DNA from: Leucobacter allii
GTDB taxonomy: Bacteria > Actinomycetota > Actinomycetes > Actinomycetales > Microbacteriaceae
DNA length: 64,000 nucleotides
Assembly: GCF_022919155.1 (NCBI RefSeq)
Contig: NZ_CP095045.1
Location: 3,410,001 to 3,474,000 of the forward strand
Reading direction: 5' to 3'
A program made the position numbers and the translations under genes. The notes under the pieces were generated by a model. That model saw only the letters and a list, made by a program, of their open reading frames with translations, was not told where the DNA came from and did no database searches. Positions within the stretch are counted from its first letter, which is position 1. Each line of letters starts with the position of its first letter. Of the stretch, positions 1 through 8,287 are shown in pieces.

Positions 1-40
1 ACCCCTCGGCCCTCGTCGTGCCGCGGAGCTGACGACGGCG

Positions 41-93
41 AACGGCCGAGGCCCCCGCACCGATCCGGGATCGGTGCGGGGGCCTCGGCCGTT
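41..93. terminator. Long perfect palindrome, probable bidirectional terminator
   Basis: The sequence is self-complementary around position 67, giving about 25 paired bases with almost no loop and a very G+C-rich stem. It lies just past the stop codon of the minus-strand aquaporin gene. No T-run follows, which is usual for actinobacterial intrinsic terminators. Confidence 0.75.
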
Positions 94-107
94 CCTGCTG
101 CGCCGTC

Positions 108-752
108 CTAGGCGTCGGCCTTCGCGAGGTCGTGCGTGTTCAGCGCGCGGAAGGCGAGGGCCGCGAGCGCGCCGCCGACGAGCGGGGCGAGCACGTACAG
201 CCAGATGTACGCCCAGTCGAACTGGCCGCTGATGGAGAGGCCGAACGCGACGGCCGGGTTGAAGCCGCCGCCCGAGACGCCGCCGACGGCGATCGCGCCG
301 GCCGTGACCGTGCCGCCGATGGCGAGACCGTAGAAGGAGTTGCCGTCGTTGTCCTTCGAGGTCGCGACGTTCAGCACGACGTAGACGAGGATGAAGGTCA
401 CGATGAGCTCGACGATGAACGCCGGGGCGAGCTCGATCTCGGTGGGCGCTGCGGGGCGCTCCCAGATGGCCATGCTCGCGAGCGCGGCGAGGGCCGCGCC
501 GATGAGCTGCGCGACGACGTAGGCGATGAAGCCGACGCCGTCGAGCGCGCCGCGGATGAGCGCGCCCAGGGAGACGGCAGGGTTCAGATGCGCCCCCGAG
601 ATGTGGCCGGTCGCGTAGACGAGCACCATGAGGGTGAAACCGATGGCGACGGGCGTCAGATCGCTGCCGCTGTTGACCGCGGCGATGATCGTGAAGACGA
701 ACAGGAAGGTGGCGAGTGCTTCAGCTACCGCATTGCGCACGGTACCGGTCAT
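108..752 (-). CDS. MIP/aquaporin family channel
   Basis: This 214-residue protein has the six-helix layout of the major intrinsic protein family, which passes water or small neutral solutes across the plasma membrane. Two half-helix NPA boxes are visible, at residues 57-59 (after SGAHL) and 165-167 (after GGGF). The residue following the second NPA is valine, where AqpZ and GlpF have the selectivity-filter arginine, so substrate range cannot be assumed. Length is typical of the short bacterial aquaporins. The gene stands alone on the minus strand and ends at the palindrome at 41-93. A possible operator is noted at 790-819. The family is secure; the substrate is unknown. Confidence 0.9.
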   Translation of the reverse strand: MTGTVRNAVAEALATFLFVFTIIAAVNSGSDLTPVAIGFTLMVLVYATGHISGAHLNPAVSLGALIRGALDGVGFIAYVVAQLIGAALAALASMAIWERPAAPTEIELAPAFIVELIVTFILVYVVLNVATSKDNDGNSFYGLAIGGTVTAGAIAVGGVSGGGFNPAVAFGLSISGQFDWAYIWLYVLAPLVGGALAALAFRALNTHDLAKADA

Positions 753-789
753 GAGGGCTCTCTTTCTCGGAGTGTCCAGGGTGATTTCT

Positions 790-819
790 CAGGCGGCTCC
801 CATTATGTCAAACCGCCTG
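790..819 (-). promoter_or_regulatory. Inverted repeat in aquaporin promoter region
   Basis: Seven-base arms CAGGCGG and CCGCCTG flank a 16-nt A/T-richer spacer which, on the minus strand, contains CATAAT, a reasonable -10 box for the aquaporin gene starting at 752. A repressor or activator site overlapping the promoter is inferred; the binding protein is unknown. Confidence 0.35.
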
Positions 820-852
820 ACCTCTGAACAGGGGTATTGCCGCGCGGCGTCA

Positions 853-1962
853 TCATCGATGCACGTGCTCGCCCTCGCTCCGATGGCTCGCCGGCTCCAG
901 CTGCAGCGTGACGTGCGCGGTGCCGAAGTGCTCGCGGAGGCAGGATCGGAGCTCGTCGAGAACGGCGTGGTAGGCGCGCTCGCCCCAGGCCTCGTCGGCG
1001 ATGGTCACGTGCGCGGAGAACGCCGGCACCCCCGAGGTGATCGTCCACGCGTGCAGGTCGTGCACGGCCGTCACCCCGGGCACCGCGAGCATGTGGGCGC
1101 GGGCGGCGTCGACATCGATGTGCTTGGGGCTCGCCTCGAGGAGCACGTCGACGACGTCGCGCAGCAGGCTGATCGCGCGGGGGAGGATGAGCACCGCGAT
1201 GAGGATCGAGGCGATCTGGTCGGCGGGGGTCCAGCCGGTGAGCAGGATCACGATGCCGGCGGCGATCACGAGGACCGAGCCGAGGAGGTCGCCGAGCACT
1301 TCGAGGTAGGCGCCGCGCACGTTGAGGCTCTCGCGCTGCCCGGAGCGGAGGATGAGCAGCGAGGCGAGGTTGGCCGCGGCGCCGATGATCGCCGCGACGA
1401 GCATCGGGCCCGACTGCACCTCGACCTCGCTGCCGAAGCGCGCGATCGCCTGCGCGAAGATGACGACGGCGATGACGCCGAGCACGATCCCGTTCACGAG
1501 CGCGGCGAGGATCTCGACGCGGAGGTAGCCGAAGGTGCGCTTCGAGGTCGCGGGAAGCCCCGCGATGAGGCTCGCGATGAGGGCGATGGCGACGCCGGTC
1601 GCGTCGGTGAGCATGTGCCCGGCGTCGGCGAGCAGCGAGAGGGAGTTCGAGACGACCGCGCCGATGACCTGGACGAGGAAGACCGTGAGGGTGATCGCGA
1701 GGACGAGGATCAGCCGCCGGCGGTGCCGCCCCGTCGCCGTGCCGTGGGCGTCAAGTCCGTGGTCGTGCCCGTGCCCGTGCCCTCCCATCGCGGTCGCGGC
1801 GGGGGCGGGCGTCTCCGGGTGCCCCGTGCTGAACCCCGGGCCGGGGGCGCAGTCCTCCGGCGCGCCGGCGCCGCGGTCGCCTGCGCGCGGCCCGCCGGTC
1901 CCGCGATCACCGTTCCCGGGCCCGCCGGGGGCCGCCCCGGTCGCGTCGTCGTGTTCGTGCAT
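853..1962 (-). CDS. Cation diffusion facilitator (CDF) metal exporter
   Basis: A 369-residue CDF-family antiporter that would export a divalent metal in exchange for protons. The cytoplasmic N-terminus is long and acidic/glycine-rich and carries a histidine cluster at about residues 61-73 (GHGHGHDHG and further H), followed by six membrane segments and a C-terminal metallochaperone-like domain ending in EHVHR. The transmembrane metal site in helix 2 is H116-x3-D120, as expected, but helix 5 reads E221-x3-D225 where the best-known zinc exporters have HxxxD. The ATG at 1962 was chosen because the reading frame upstream of it is low-complexity shadow sequence and because a CsoR-like operator sits 34 bases further upstream. 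Metal specificity is therefore open: the family is certain, zinc is not. Confidence 0.9.
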   Translation of the reverse strand: MHEHDDATGAAPGGPGNGDRGTGGPRAGDRGAGAPEDCAPGPGFSTGHPETPAPAATAMGGHGHGHDHGLDAHGTATGRHRRRLILVLAITLTVFLVQVIGAVVSNSLSLLADAGHMLTDATGVAIALIASLIAGLPATSKRTFGYLRVEILAALVNGIVLGVIAVVIFAQAIARFGSEVEVQSGPMLVAAIIGAAANLASLLILRSGQRESLNVRGAYLEVLGDLLGSVLVIAAGIVILLTGWTPADQIASILIAVLILPRAISLLRDVVDVLLEASPKHIDVDAARAHMLAVPGVTAVHDLHAWTITSGVPAFSAHVTIADEAWGERAYHAVLDELRSCLREHFGTAHVTLQLEPASHRSEGEHVHR

Positions 1963-1995
1963 GGCGCTCTTCGGCCTCCTGTCCGCTTCGCGTCC

Positions 1996-2018
1996 AGCAT
2001 ACCCCTCTGGGGTATGCT
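1996..2018 (-). promoter_or_regulatory. CsoR/RcnR-family-like operator
   Basis: A perfect inverted repeat, AGCATACCCC then TCT then GGGGTATGCT, lies immediately upstream of the CDF gene. The ATACCCC/GGGGTAT arms match the known operator type of CsoR-family metal- or formaldehyde-sensing repressors (for example Streptomyces CsoR sites). No csoR homologue is in the window, so the regulator must be encoded elsewhere. Confidence 0.65.
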
Positions 2019-2048
2019 TCGCGATCCTTCCGGGCGGCGGTCCGCGAC

Positions 2049-2489
2049 TCAGCCGCGCAGGGCGTCGAGCACCGCGGCGATCCGCCGCTCCCGCGTCTCG
2101 GACCGCTTCGCCTCGGCCACCGCGCGGGCGTGCTCCTTGTGGTGCGAGGGAGCGAGGGCGTCGAAGGCGCGGCGCAGCTGCGGCTCGGCGTCCAGTGCCG
2201 CGGCGAGCTCGGCGGGCAGGTCGACCGCGCGCTCCGCCGTGTCCAGGGCGATCTCGGCCTCCACGGCGTCGCCGATCTCCACGCCGAGCTCGGCGCGCGC
2301 GGCCTTCGACAGGCCGATGAGGGAGCGGCCGCCCATCGAGCCGAGCCGCAGCCGGGCCGTCCGGCCGCCGATGGTCACGAGCACGGCGGCGCGCTTGCCC
2401 CCGCCGAGCTCCGCCACCTGATCGGCGCTCAGCTCGAGCGCGGTCGCGGGCCCCTCGGGGGCGAGAACGGTGCTGATCCGGAGGCTCAT
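2049..2489 (-). CDS. YdeI/OmdA family protein with DUF1905 domain
   Basis: A 146-residue soluble protein. The N-terminal part (about residues 1-85) looks like the DUF1905 beta-barrel, with GGKRAAVLVTIGGR and SMGGRSLIGLSKAARAELGV motifs. The C-terminal part (about 90-146) is the YdeI-type helix with LAPSHHKEHARAV and a basic RERRIAAVLDAL end. The family is widespread in actinobacteria and linked in E. coli to peptide/bacteriocin tolerance (OmdA), but the biochemical activity is not known. The start ATG at 2489 gives the full domain; the longer open frame upstream is a shadow of the glycosyltransferase gene. Confidence 0.8.
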   Translation of the reverse strand: MSLRISTVLAPEGPATALELSADQVAELGGGKRAAVLVTIGGRTARLRLGSMGGRSLIGLSKAARAELGVEIGDAVEAEIALDTAERAVDLPAELAAALDAEPQLRRAFDALAPSHHKEHARAVAEAKRSETRERRIAAVLDALRG

Positions 2490-2574
2490 GCGCTCCAGTA
2501 TCGCCCGCCCGGGCGTGCGCGTCCAGGGGCGGGGGTCGTCCGCCGGCCACGGCGCACGCGATACGCTCGAGGAT

Positions 2575-3837
2575 ATGGATTCCGCCCGCCCCGCTCCGCT
2601 GCGCATCGGCTTCGTCATGCTGCACACCTCGCCGCTCGACGTGCCGGGCACGAAGGATGCGGGCGGCATGAACGTCGTGGTGCGCGCGCAGGCGGAGGCG
2701 CTCGCCCACGCGGGGCACGAGGTGCGCATCTTCACGCGGCGCAGCGACGAGGAATCGCCCGAGCGCGTGCAGCTGGCCTCCGGGCTCACGGTCGTGCATC
2801 TGGCGGCCGGCCCGGCCAGGCTGCTCGCGAAGGGCGAGCACGAGGCGGTCATGGCGGAGTTCGGCGAGCTCCTCGACGTCGCGCTCGACCGCGATCCCGT
2901 CGACCTCCTCCACGCCGAGCACTGGTTCTCGGGCATCGCCGCGCTGCCGGTGGCCCGCCGCCGGCGCCTGCCGCTGGTGCAGAGCTACCACTCGATCGCC
3001 GCGCCCCCCGACTCCCCGCTCGGCGACGGCGAGCGCCCCGAGTCCCCCGGCCGGCAGGCGGGGGAGCGCCGGCTCGCGCACGAGGCCGACCTCATCATCG
3101 CCGTGAGCGAGGCGGAGCGCCGCACCGTCCTCGAGCGGCTCGCCGGCGATCCCGAGCGCGTCCGCGTCGTCCCGCTCGGCGTCGACACGGAGCTCTTCCA
3201 CCCCTGCGTCACCGACGAGTGCAGCGAGCAGCGCGACTGGTTCAGCCGCGGCGGCCGGCCCGAGGCGATCGTCGTCGGGCGCCTGCACCCCCTCAAGGGC
3301 TTCGACCTCGTGATCGACGCGATCGCGGCGATCCCCGCGGATCGCCGCCCGGTGCTCCGCATCGTCGGCGCACCGCCCCCGGACGGCGACGCGCATGTGC
3401 GCGCGCTGCACGAGGCGGTCGCGCGCCACGGCATGCTCGCGACGACCGCCTTCGACGGCGCGCTCCGGCGCCGCGAGCTCGCGGAGCGGATCCGCAGCGC
3501 CTCGCTCATGCTGGTGCCCTCCCACTCCGAGACCTTCGGTCTCGTCGCGCTCGAGGCGGCGGCGTCGGGCATCCCGGTGATCGCGCGCGCCGCGGGCGGC
3601 CTGCGCGAGGCCGTGGTCGACGGGGACACGGGCGTCCTCATCCCCTCGGCCGACGCCGCCGAGGAGCCCCGCCTCTGGGCCGACGCGATCGCGGCGCTGC
3701 TCGCCGACCCCGTCGAGCTCGGGCGCATGGGCGCCGCGGCCAGGCAGCACGCCCTCCGGCGCAGCTGGGCGGCCTCGGCCGAGCGCCTCCTCGCGGTCTA
3801 CCGCGAGGTCATCGCCGGCGCGCGGGCGACCGCCTAG
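2575..3837 (+). CDS. mshA: MshA-like GT4 glycosyltransferase
   Basis: A 420-residue GT-B fold glycosyltransferase of family GT4. The N-terminal GTKDAGGMNVVV loop closely resembles the donor/acceptor loop of MshA, which joins N-acetylglucosamine to inositol-3-phosphate in mycothiol synthesis. The C-terminal domain has the VVGRLHPLKGFDLVI donor-binding segment and the ETFGLVALE (E-x7-E) motif of retaining GT4 enzymes. The ATG at 2575 was preferred over the longer frame because a TACGCT -10 box at 2563-2568 would place transcription start at or next to it (leaderless). MshA is the best assignment, but a related sugar transferase cannot be excluded without the other mycothiol genes in view. Confidence 0.7.
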   Translation: MDSARPAPLRIGFVMLHTSPLDVPGTKDAGGMNVVVRAQAEALAHAGHEVRIFTRRSDEESPERVQLASGLTVVHLAAGPARLLAKGEHEAVMAEFGELLDVALDRDPVDLLHAEHWFSGIAALPVARRRRLPLVQSYHSIAAPPDSPLGDGERPESPGRQAGERRLAHEADLIIAVSEAERRTVLERLAGDPERVRVVPLGVDTELFHPCVTDECSEQRDWFSRGGRPEAIVVGRLHPLKGFDLVIDAIAAIPADRRPVLRIVGAPPPDGDAHVRALHEAVARHGMLATTAFDGALRRRELAERIRSASLMLVPSHSETFGLVALEAAASGIPVIARAAGGLREAVVDGDTGVLIPSADAAEEPRLWADAIAALLADPVELGRMGAAARQHALRRSWAASAERLLAVYREVIAGARATA

Positions 3838-4592
3838 CGCGAGACGAGCGTCGTCTCGAAGGAGTAGAGGTCGGGGCGGTAGCAGTGGTGCCCGGCCTCG
3901 ACCACGCGGCCGCCGTGGTCGAAGGCGACGCGATCCATGGTCAGCAGCGGGCTGCCCTTCGCGATGTCGAGCAGCTCGTGCTCGTCGCCGTGGGTCCGCC
4001 GCGCGCCGATCGTCTGGTTCGCGATCTTGATGGTGATCCCGCGGGCCCGCAGCATCTCGTAGAGGCCCTGCTTCTCGAGGTCCGCCGCCGTGATGTCGGC
4101 GAACTCCGGCGGCAGGAGGTTCTCGAGGATCGCCATCGGCGTGCCGTCGGCGCTGCGCACCCGCCGGATCCGGCTGATGACCGTGCCGACCGGCACCTGG
4201 AGCCGCGCGGCGGCGTCCTCGTCGGCGGCGACGTGCTCGACCGAGAGCACCTCGGTCGTCGGATGGTGCCCGACCCGGGTGAGGTCCTCGTGGAGGCTCG
4301 TGAGCTCGACCGGGCGGCTCACCCGCGCCTGCACGACCTGCGTGCCGATCCCGCGCCGTCGCACGAGCAGCCCCTGGTCGACGAGCTCCTGGATGGCCCG
4401 GCGGACCGTGGGGCGCGAGAGCCCGAGCCGCTCGCCGATGGCGATCTCGTTCTCGAGCCGCGCCCCGGCGGGGATGACCCCCTCGCGGATCGCGCGCTCG
4501 AGCCGGCTGGAGATCTGGTAGTACAGCGGGACCGGACCGGTGCGGTCGAGGTCGCTGAACATCTCTTCCGGCCAGACGGGATCGGTGCTCAT
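3834..4592 (-). CDS. iolR: GntR/HutC-family repressor, likely IolR
   Basis: A 252-residue regulator with an N-terminal winged helix (about residues 22-90; ISSRLERAIREGVIPAGARLENEIAIGERLGLSRPTVRRAIQELVDQGLL is the classic pattern) and a C-terminal UTRA ligand domain (about 105-245, with RVRSADGTPMAI and the GSPLLTMDRVAFD segment). It is divergent from iolC, the same arrangement as the GntR-type IolR of Corynebacterium glutamicum. A candidate binding site lies in its own promoter (4658) and in that of iolC (4770), so autoregulation and inositol-relieved repression are inferred. Its 3' end overlaps the convergent glycosyltransferase by 4 bases. Confidence 0.8.
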   Translation of the reverse strand: MSTDPVWPEEMFSDLDRTGPVPLYYQISSRLERAIREGVIPAGARLENEIAIGERLGLSRPTVRRAIQELVDQGLLVRRRGIGTQVVQARVSRPVELTSLHEDLTRVGHHPTTEVLSVEHVAADEDAAARLQVPVGTVISRIRRVRSADGTPMAILENLLPPEFADITAADLEKQGLYEMLRARGITIKIANQTIGARRTHGDEHELLDIAKGSPLLTMDRVAFDHGGRVVEAGHHCYRPDLYSFETTLVSR

Positions 4593-4657
4593 GTGGTCTC
4601 CTGCGCGTTCGACGGCGCTCGGATCGTCACGACGGCGTCACGACTCCTGCGTCGGTA

Positions 4658-4667
4658 TGTGCTGACA
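4658..4667 (+). promoter_or_regulatory. Candidate IolR site in the iolR promoter
   Basis: TGTGCTGACA, a GT-N4-AC dyad, matches the remembered C. glutamicum IolR consensus KGWCHTRACA in nine of ten positions. It lies 66 bases upstream of the regulator start codon. Confidence 0.5.
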
Positions 4668-4769
4668 ACATTACCTCCAAACCGGGGGCGCGCGCGGATC
4701 GATCCTCCGCTGCGGCGCGGCGCGGCGCGCGACCGCCCCGGGGCTGGTGTGAGCGGGACTTCGTGCTAT

Positions 4770-4779
4770 TGTTAGGACA
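4770..4779 (-). promoter_or_regulatory. Candidate IolR site in the iolC promoter
   Basis: On the minus strand this reads TGTCCTAACA, a ten-of-ten match to the recalled IolR consensus KGWCHTRACA, inside the wider dyad ATTGTTAGGACAAAT (4768-4782). It is 52 bases upstream of the iolC start. Confidence 0.6.
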
Positions 4780-4830
4780 AATGCAGCGACGCAGGCGATC
4801 CGGCCTGCCGCGACGAGAGGCGGGAAGCGA

Positions 4831-5808
4831 ATGTCGGAACAACGACGTCCTGATGACGTGCTGGTGATGGGGCGACTCGGCGTCGACGTGTACCCGCTGC
4901 AGGACGGGGTCGGGCTCGAGGACGTCACGAGCTTCGGCAAGTACCTCGGCGGCAGCGCCGCGAACGTCGCCGTGGCCGCCGCGAAGTACGGCCACGGCAG
5001 CGCGCTCGTCTCCCGCGTCGGCGACGACCCCTTCGGCCGCTACCTGCTCCGCGAGCTCGCGCGGCTCGGCGTCGACCCGCGCGAGGTGCGCGTCGATCCC
5101 CGCTACGCGACCCCCGTCACCTTCTGCGAGATCTTCCCGCCCGACGACTTCCCGCTCTACTTCTACCGCGAGCCGAAGGCGCCCGACCTCGAGATCGCGC
5201 CCGAGGATCTCGACGCCGAGGCGATCCGGGCCGCGCGGATCCTGTGGCTCACCGTCACGGGCCTCAGCCAGGAGCCGAGCCGGGCCGCGCACCACGAGGC
5301 GCTGCGCCTGCGCGAGCGCCGCAGCCACACGGTCCTCGACCTCGACTACCGGCCCATGTTCTGGGCCGATCCGGCCGAGGCGGGCGCCGAGGTCGCGCGG
5401 GCGCTCGACCACGTCACCGTCGCGGTGGGCAACCGCGAGGAGTGCGAGGTCGCCGTGGGCGAGACCGAGCCCGACCGCGCCGCCGACGCCCTCCTCGAAC
5501 GCGGCATCGAACTCGCGATCGTGAAGCAGGGGCCCAAGGGCGTGCTCGCCAAGACGCGCGACGAGCGCGTCGAGGTCCCCCCGCACTTCGTCGACGTGAT
5601 CAACGGGCTCGGCTCGGGCGACGCCTTCGGCGGCGCGCTCTGCCACGGCCTGCTCGAGGGCTGGGGCCTCGAGCGCATCCTCGCCTTCGCGAACGTCGCG
5701 GGCGCGATCGTCGCGACCCGCCGCGAATGCTCCACCGCCATGCCCGACGCGACCGAGATCGAGACGGTCCTCGCCGGCGGCGCGATCCCCGCACCGAAGG
5801 AGGCCTGA
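4831..5808 (+). CDS. iolC: 5-dehydro-2-deoxygluconokinase IolC
   Basis: A 325-residue PfkB-family sugar kinase that phosphorylates 2-deoxy-5-keto-gluconate in myo-inositol breakdown. The substrate-side GGSAANVAVAAAKYG motif is at about residues 40-54, and the C-terminal ATP/anion-hole motif GSGDAFGG is at 261-268 with D264 as the catalytic base. It opens the first inositol operon, with one base between its stop and the next gene. The start is supported by a GGGAAG ribosome site. Two candidate IolR operators lie in the divergent promoter region, so inositol induction is expected. Confidence 0.93.
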   Translation: MSEQRRPDDVLVMGRLGVDVYPLQDGVGLEDVTSFGKYLGGSAANVAVAAAKYGHGSALVSRVGDDPFGRYLLRELARLGVDPREVRVDPRYATPVTFCEIFPPDDFPLYFYREPKAPDLEIAPEDLDAEAIRAARILWLTVTGLSQEPSRAAHHEALRLRERRSHTVLDLDYRPMFWADPAEAGAEVARALDHVTVAVGNREECEVAVGETEPDRAADALLERGIELAIVKQGPKGVLAKTRDERVEVPPHFVDVINGLGSGDAFGGALCHGLLEGWGLERILAFANVAGAIVATRRECSTAMPDATEIETVLAGGAIPAPKEA

Positions 5809-5809
5809 G

Positions 5810-6694
5810 ATGGCACTGGACTTCGACCGCCTGCGCGAGCTGCGCGCCGCCGATCCCGCCGGCATCGGCCGCGCGCTCGCCGGGCGCTCGCGGCGCGAGG
5901 TCATCCGCGGCGATGGCAGGCTCTTCATCGTCGCCGCCGATCATCCGGCGCGCGGCGCGATCGCCGTCGGCTCCGACGCGACGGCGATGGCCGACCGCTA
6001 CGAGCTCCTCGAGCGCATGGCGCTCGCACTCTCCCGCCCCGGCGTGGACGGCGTGCTCGGCACCCCCGACATCATCGACGACCTCGCCGCCCTCGGCCTC
6101 CTCGACGACAAGATCGTCGTCGGCTCCATGAACCGCGGGGGCCTGCGCGGCGCGTCCTTCGAGCTCGACGACCGCTACACGGCCTACGACGTCGCGGCGA
6201 TGGCGCGCCAGGGCCTCGACTTCGCGAAGACCCTCATCCGCGTCGACCTCGCCGACGCCGGCACGGCCCCGACGCTCGAGGCCACCGCGCGCGCGGTCGA
6301 CGCCGCCGCCGCCGCCGGGCTCCCGATCATGCTCGAGCCCTTCATGAGCAGCCGCGTGAACGGGAAGGTCGTGAACGACCTCTCGGCCGACGCCGTCATC
6401 CTCTCGACCGCCATCGCCTCCGGTCTCGGCAATTCGAGCGCCTACACCTGGATGAAGCTCCCGGTCGTCCCCGAGATGGAGCGCGTCATGGCGGCCACCA
6501 CGATGCCGACGCTGCTGCTCGGCGGCGACAACGGCGGCGATCCCGACGAGACCTTCGCCTCCTGGGAAGCGGCGCTCGCGCTCCCCGGAGTCCGCGGCCT
6601 CACCGTCGGCCGCACGCTCCTCTACCCCCACGACGGCGACGTCGCCGCCGCGGTCGACACCGCGGCCGGGCTCGTCCACCGGGACCTCGCGTAG
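5810..6694 (+). CDS. Cgl0159-family (beta/alpha)8 aldolase-like protein
   Basis: A 294-residue predicted TIM-barrel protein of the DeoC/LacD aldolase superfamily, of the type known from the Corynebacterium inositol cluster as Cgl0159. The VAADHPARGAI segment, a strand-end lysine in DFAKTLIRVDL, and the LLLGGDNGGDP phosphate-binding turn fit a class I aldolase. No separate iolJ is present, so it probably cleaves 2-deoxy-5-keto-gluconate 6-phosphate to DHAP and malonate semialdehyde; that role is inference from context. It starts one base after iolC and must be cotranscribed with it. Confidence 0.8.
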   Translation: MALDFDRLRELRAADPAGIGRALAGRSRREVIRGDGRLFIVAADHPARGAIAVGSDATAMADRYELLERMALALSRPGVDGVLGTPDIIDDLAALGLLDDKIVVGSMNRGGLRGASFELDDRYTAYDVAAMARQGLDFAKTLIRVDLADAGTAPTLEATARAVDAAAAAGLPIMLEPFMSSRVNGKVVNDLSADAVILSTAIASGLGNSSAYTWMKLPVVPEMERVMAATTMPTLLLGGDNGGDPDETFASWEAALALPGVRGLTVGRTLLYPHDGDVAAAVDTAAGLVHRDLA

Positions 6695-6745
6695 CCTGAT
6701 CCCGAGCCGCCCCCCCCGCACGCCCCGACACCGAAGGAAGACCCC

Positions 6746-8257
6746 ATGAGCACCGAACTCCCCGTGATCCCGCACTGGATCGATGGCACCCGCCGCCCCT
6801 CCGCCTCCGGCCGCACCGCCCCGGTCTACAACCCCGCGACCGGCGAGGTGCAGGCCCACGTCGCCCTCGCCGACGAGGCCGAGATCGCCGAAGCGATCGC
6901 CTCCGCGCAGCGCGGCTTCGAGCGGTGGAGCGCGTACTCCATCGCGAAGCGCCAGGCCGTCATCTTCAAGTTCCGCGAGCTGCTCAATGCGCGCAAGCCC
7001 GAGCTCGCGAAGATCATCACCTCCGAGCACGGCAAGGTCGTCTCGGACGCGATGGGCGAGATCCTCCGCGGCCAGGAGGTCGTCGAGCTCGCGACCGGCT
7101 TCCCGCACCTCATCAAGGGCGCCTTCTCCGAGAACGCCTCGACCGGCATCGACGTCTACTCGATCAAGCAGCCCCTCGGCGTCGTCGGGATCATCTCGCC
7201 CTTCAACTTCCCCGCCATGGTGCCGATGTGGTTCTTCCCCGTCGCCATCGCCGCGGGCAACTCGGTCATCCTCAAGCCCTCGGAGAAGGATCCCTCGGCC
7301 GCGATCTGGATGGCGGAGCTGTGGCGCGAGGCCGGGCTCCCCGACGGCGTCTTCACCGTGCTCAACGGCGACAAGCTCGCGGTGGACGGCCTGCTCACCG
7401 ACCCGGTCGTGCAGTCGATCTCCTTCGTGGGCTCGACGCCGATCGCCCAGTACATCTACGAGACCGCCTCGAAGCACGGCAAGCGCGTGCAGGCCCTCGG
7501 CGGAGCGAAGAACCACATGCTCGTGCTGCCCGATGCGGATCTCGACCTCGTCGCCGACCAGGCGATCAACGCCGGCTACGGCGCCGCGGGCGAGCGCTGC
7601 ATGGCGATCTCCGTCGTGCTGGCCGTCGAGCCCGTCGCCGACGAGCTCATCGCGAAGATCACGGAGCGCATCGCGAAGCTCAGCATCGGCAACGGCGCCT
7701 CCACGCCCGAGCCCGACATGGGCCCGCTCATCACCGACGTGCACCGCGACAAGGTGCGGGGCTACATCGACATCGCCGAGCAGGACGGCGCCGTGATCGT
7801 GGTCGACGGCCGCGACTTCCAGGTCGACGGACACGAGAACGGCTTCTTCGTCGGGCCGACGCTCATCGACCAGCTGCCCACCACCTCGCGCGCCTACACC
7901 GAGGAGATCTTCGGCCCGGTGCTCGAGGTCGTGCGCGTGCAGACCTTCGAGGAGGGCGTGGCGCTCATCAACTCGGGCGCCTTCGGCAACGGCACCGCGA
8001 TCTTCACGAACGACGGCGGGGCGGCGCGCCGCTTCCAGCACGAGATCCAGGTCGGCATGATCGGCATCAACGTGCCGATCCCGGTCCCGGTGGCCTACCA
8101 CTCCTTCGGCGGGTGGAAGGCCTCGCTGTTCGGCGACGCGAAGGCGTACGGCGTGCAGGGCTTCGAGTTCTTCACGCGCGAGAAGGCCATCACGAGCCGC
8201 TGGCTCGATCCGGCCACGCACGGCGGCATCAACCTCGGCTTCCCGCAGAACGACTAG
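6746..8257 (+). CDS. iolA: CoA-acylating methylmalonate-semialdehyde dehydrogenase IolA
   Basis: A 503-residue aldehyde dehydrogenase that converts malonate semialdehyde to acetyl-CoA and CO2 with NAD. The substrate-lobe nucleophile is C285 in GAAGERCMAIS, preceded by the QALGGAKNHMLVLPDADLD segment characteristic of the CoA-dependent MMSDH subgroup. The usual general-base glutamate of hydrolytic ALDHs is absent there, as in this subgroup. The start is supported by a GGAAGA ribosome site 50 bases after the preceding gene. It completes the lower part of the inositol pathway within the operon. Confidence 0.95.
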   Translation: MSTELPVIPHWIDGTRRPSASGRTAPVYNPATGEVQAHVALADEAEIAEAIASAQRGFERWSAYSIAKRQAVIFKFRELLNARKPELAKIITSEHGKVVSDAMGEILRGQEVVELATGFPHLIKGAFSENASTGIDVYSIKQPLGVVGIISPFNFPAMVPMWFFPVAIAAGNSVILKPSEKDPSAAIWMAELWREAGLPDGVFTVLNGDKLAVDGLLTDPVVQSISFVGSTPIAQYIYETASKHGKRVQALGGAKNHMLVLPDADLDLVADQAINAGYGAAGERCMAISVVLAVEPVADELIAKITERIAKLSIGNGASTPEPDMGPLITDVHRDKVRGYIDIAEQDGAVIVVDGRDFQVDGHENGFFVGPTLIDQLPTTSRAYTEEIFGPVLEVVRVQTFEEGVALINSGAFGNGTAIFTNDGGAARRFQHEIQVGMIGINVPIPVPVAYHSFGGWKASLFGDAKAYGVQGFEFFTREKAITSRWLDPATHGGINLGFPQND

Positions 8258-8287
8258 CCGAACGACCGGATCGAGGAGAGGGACGAC

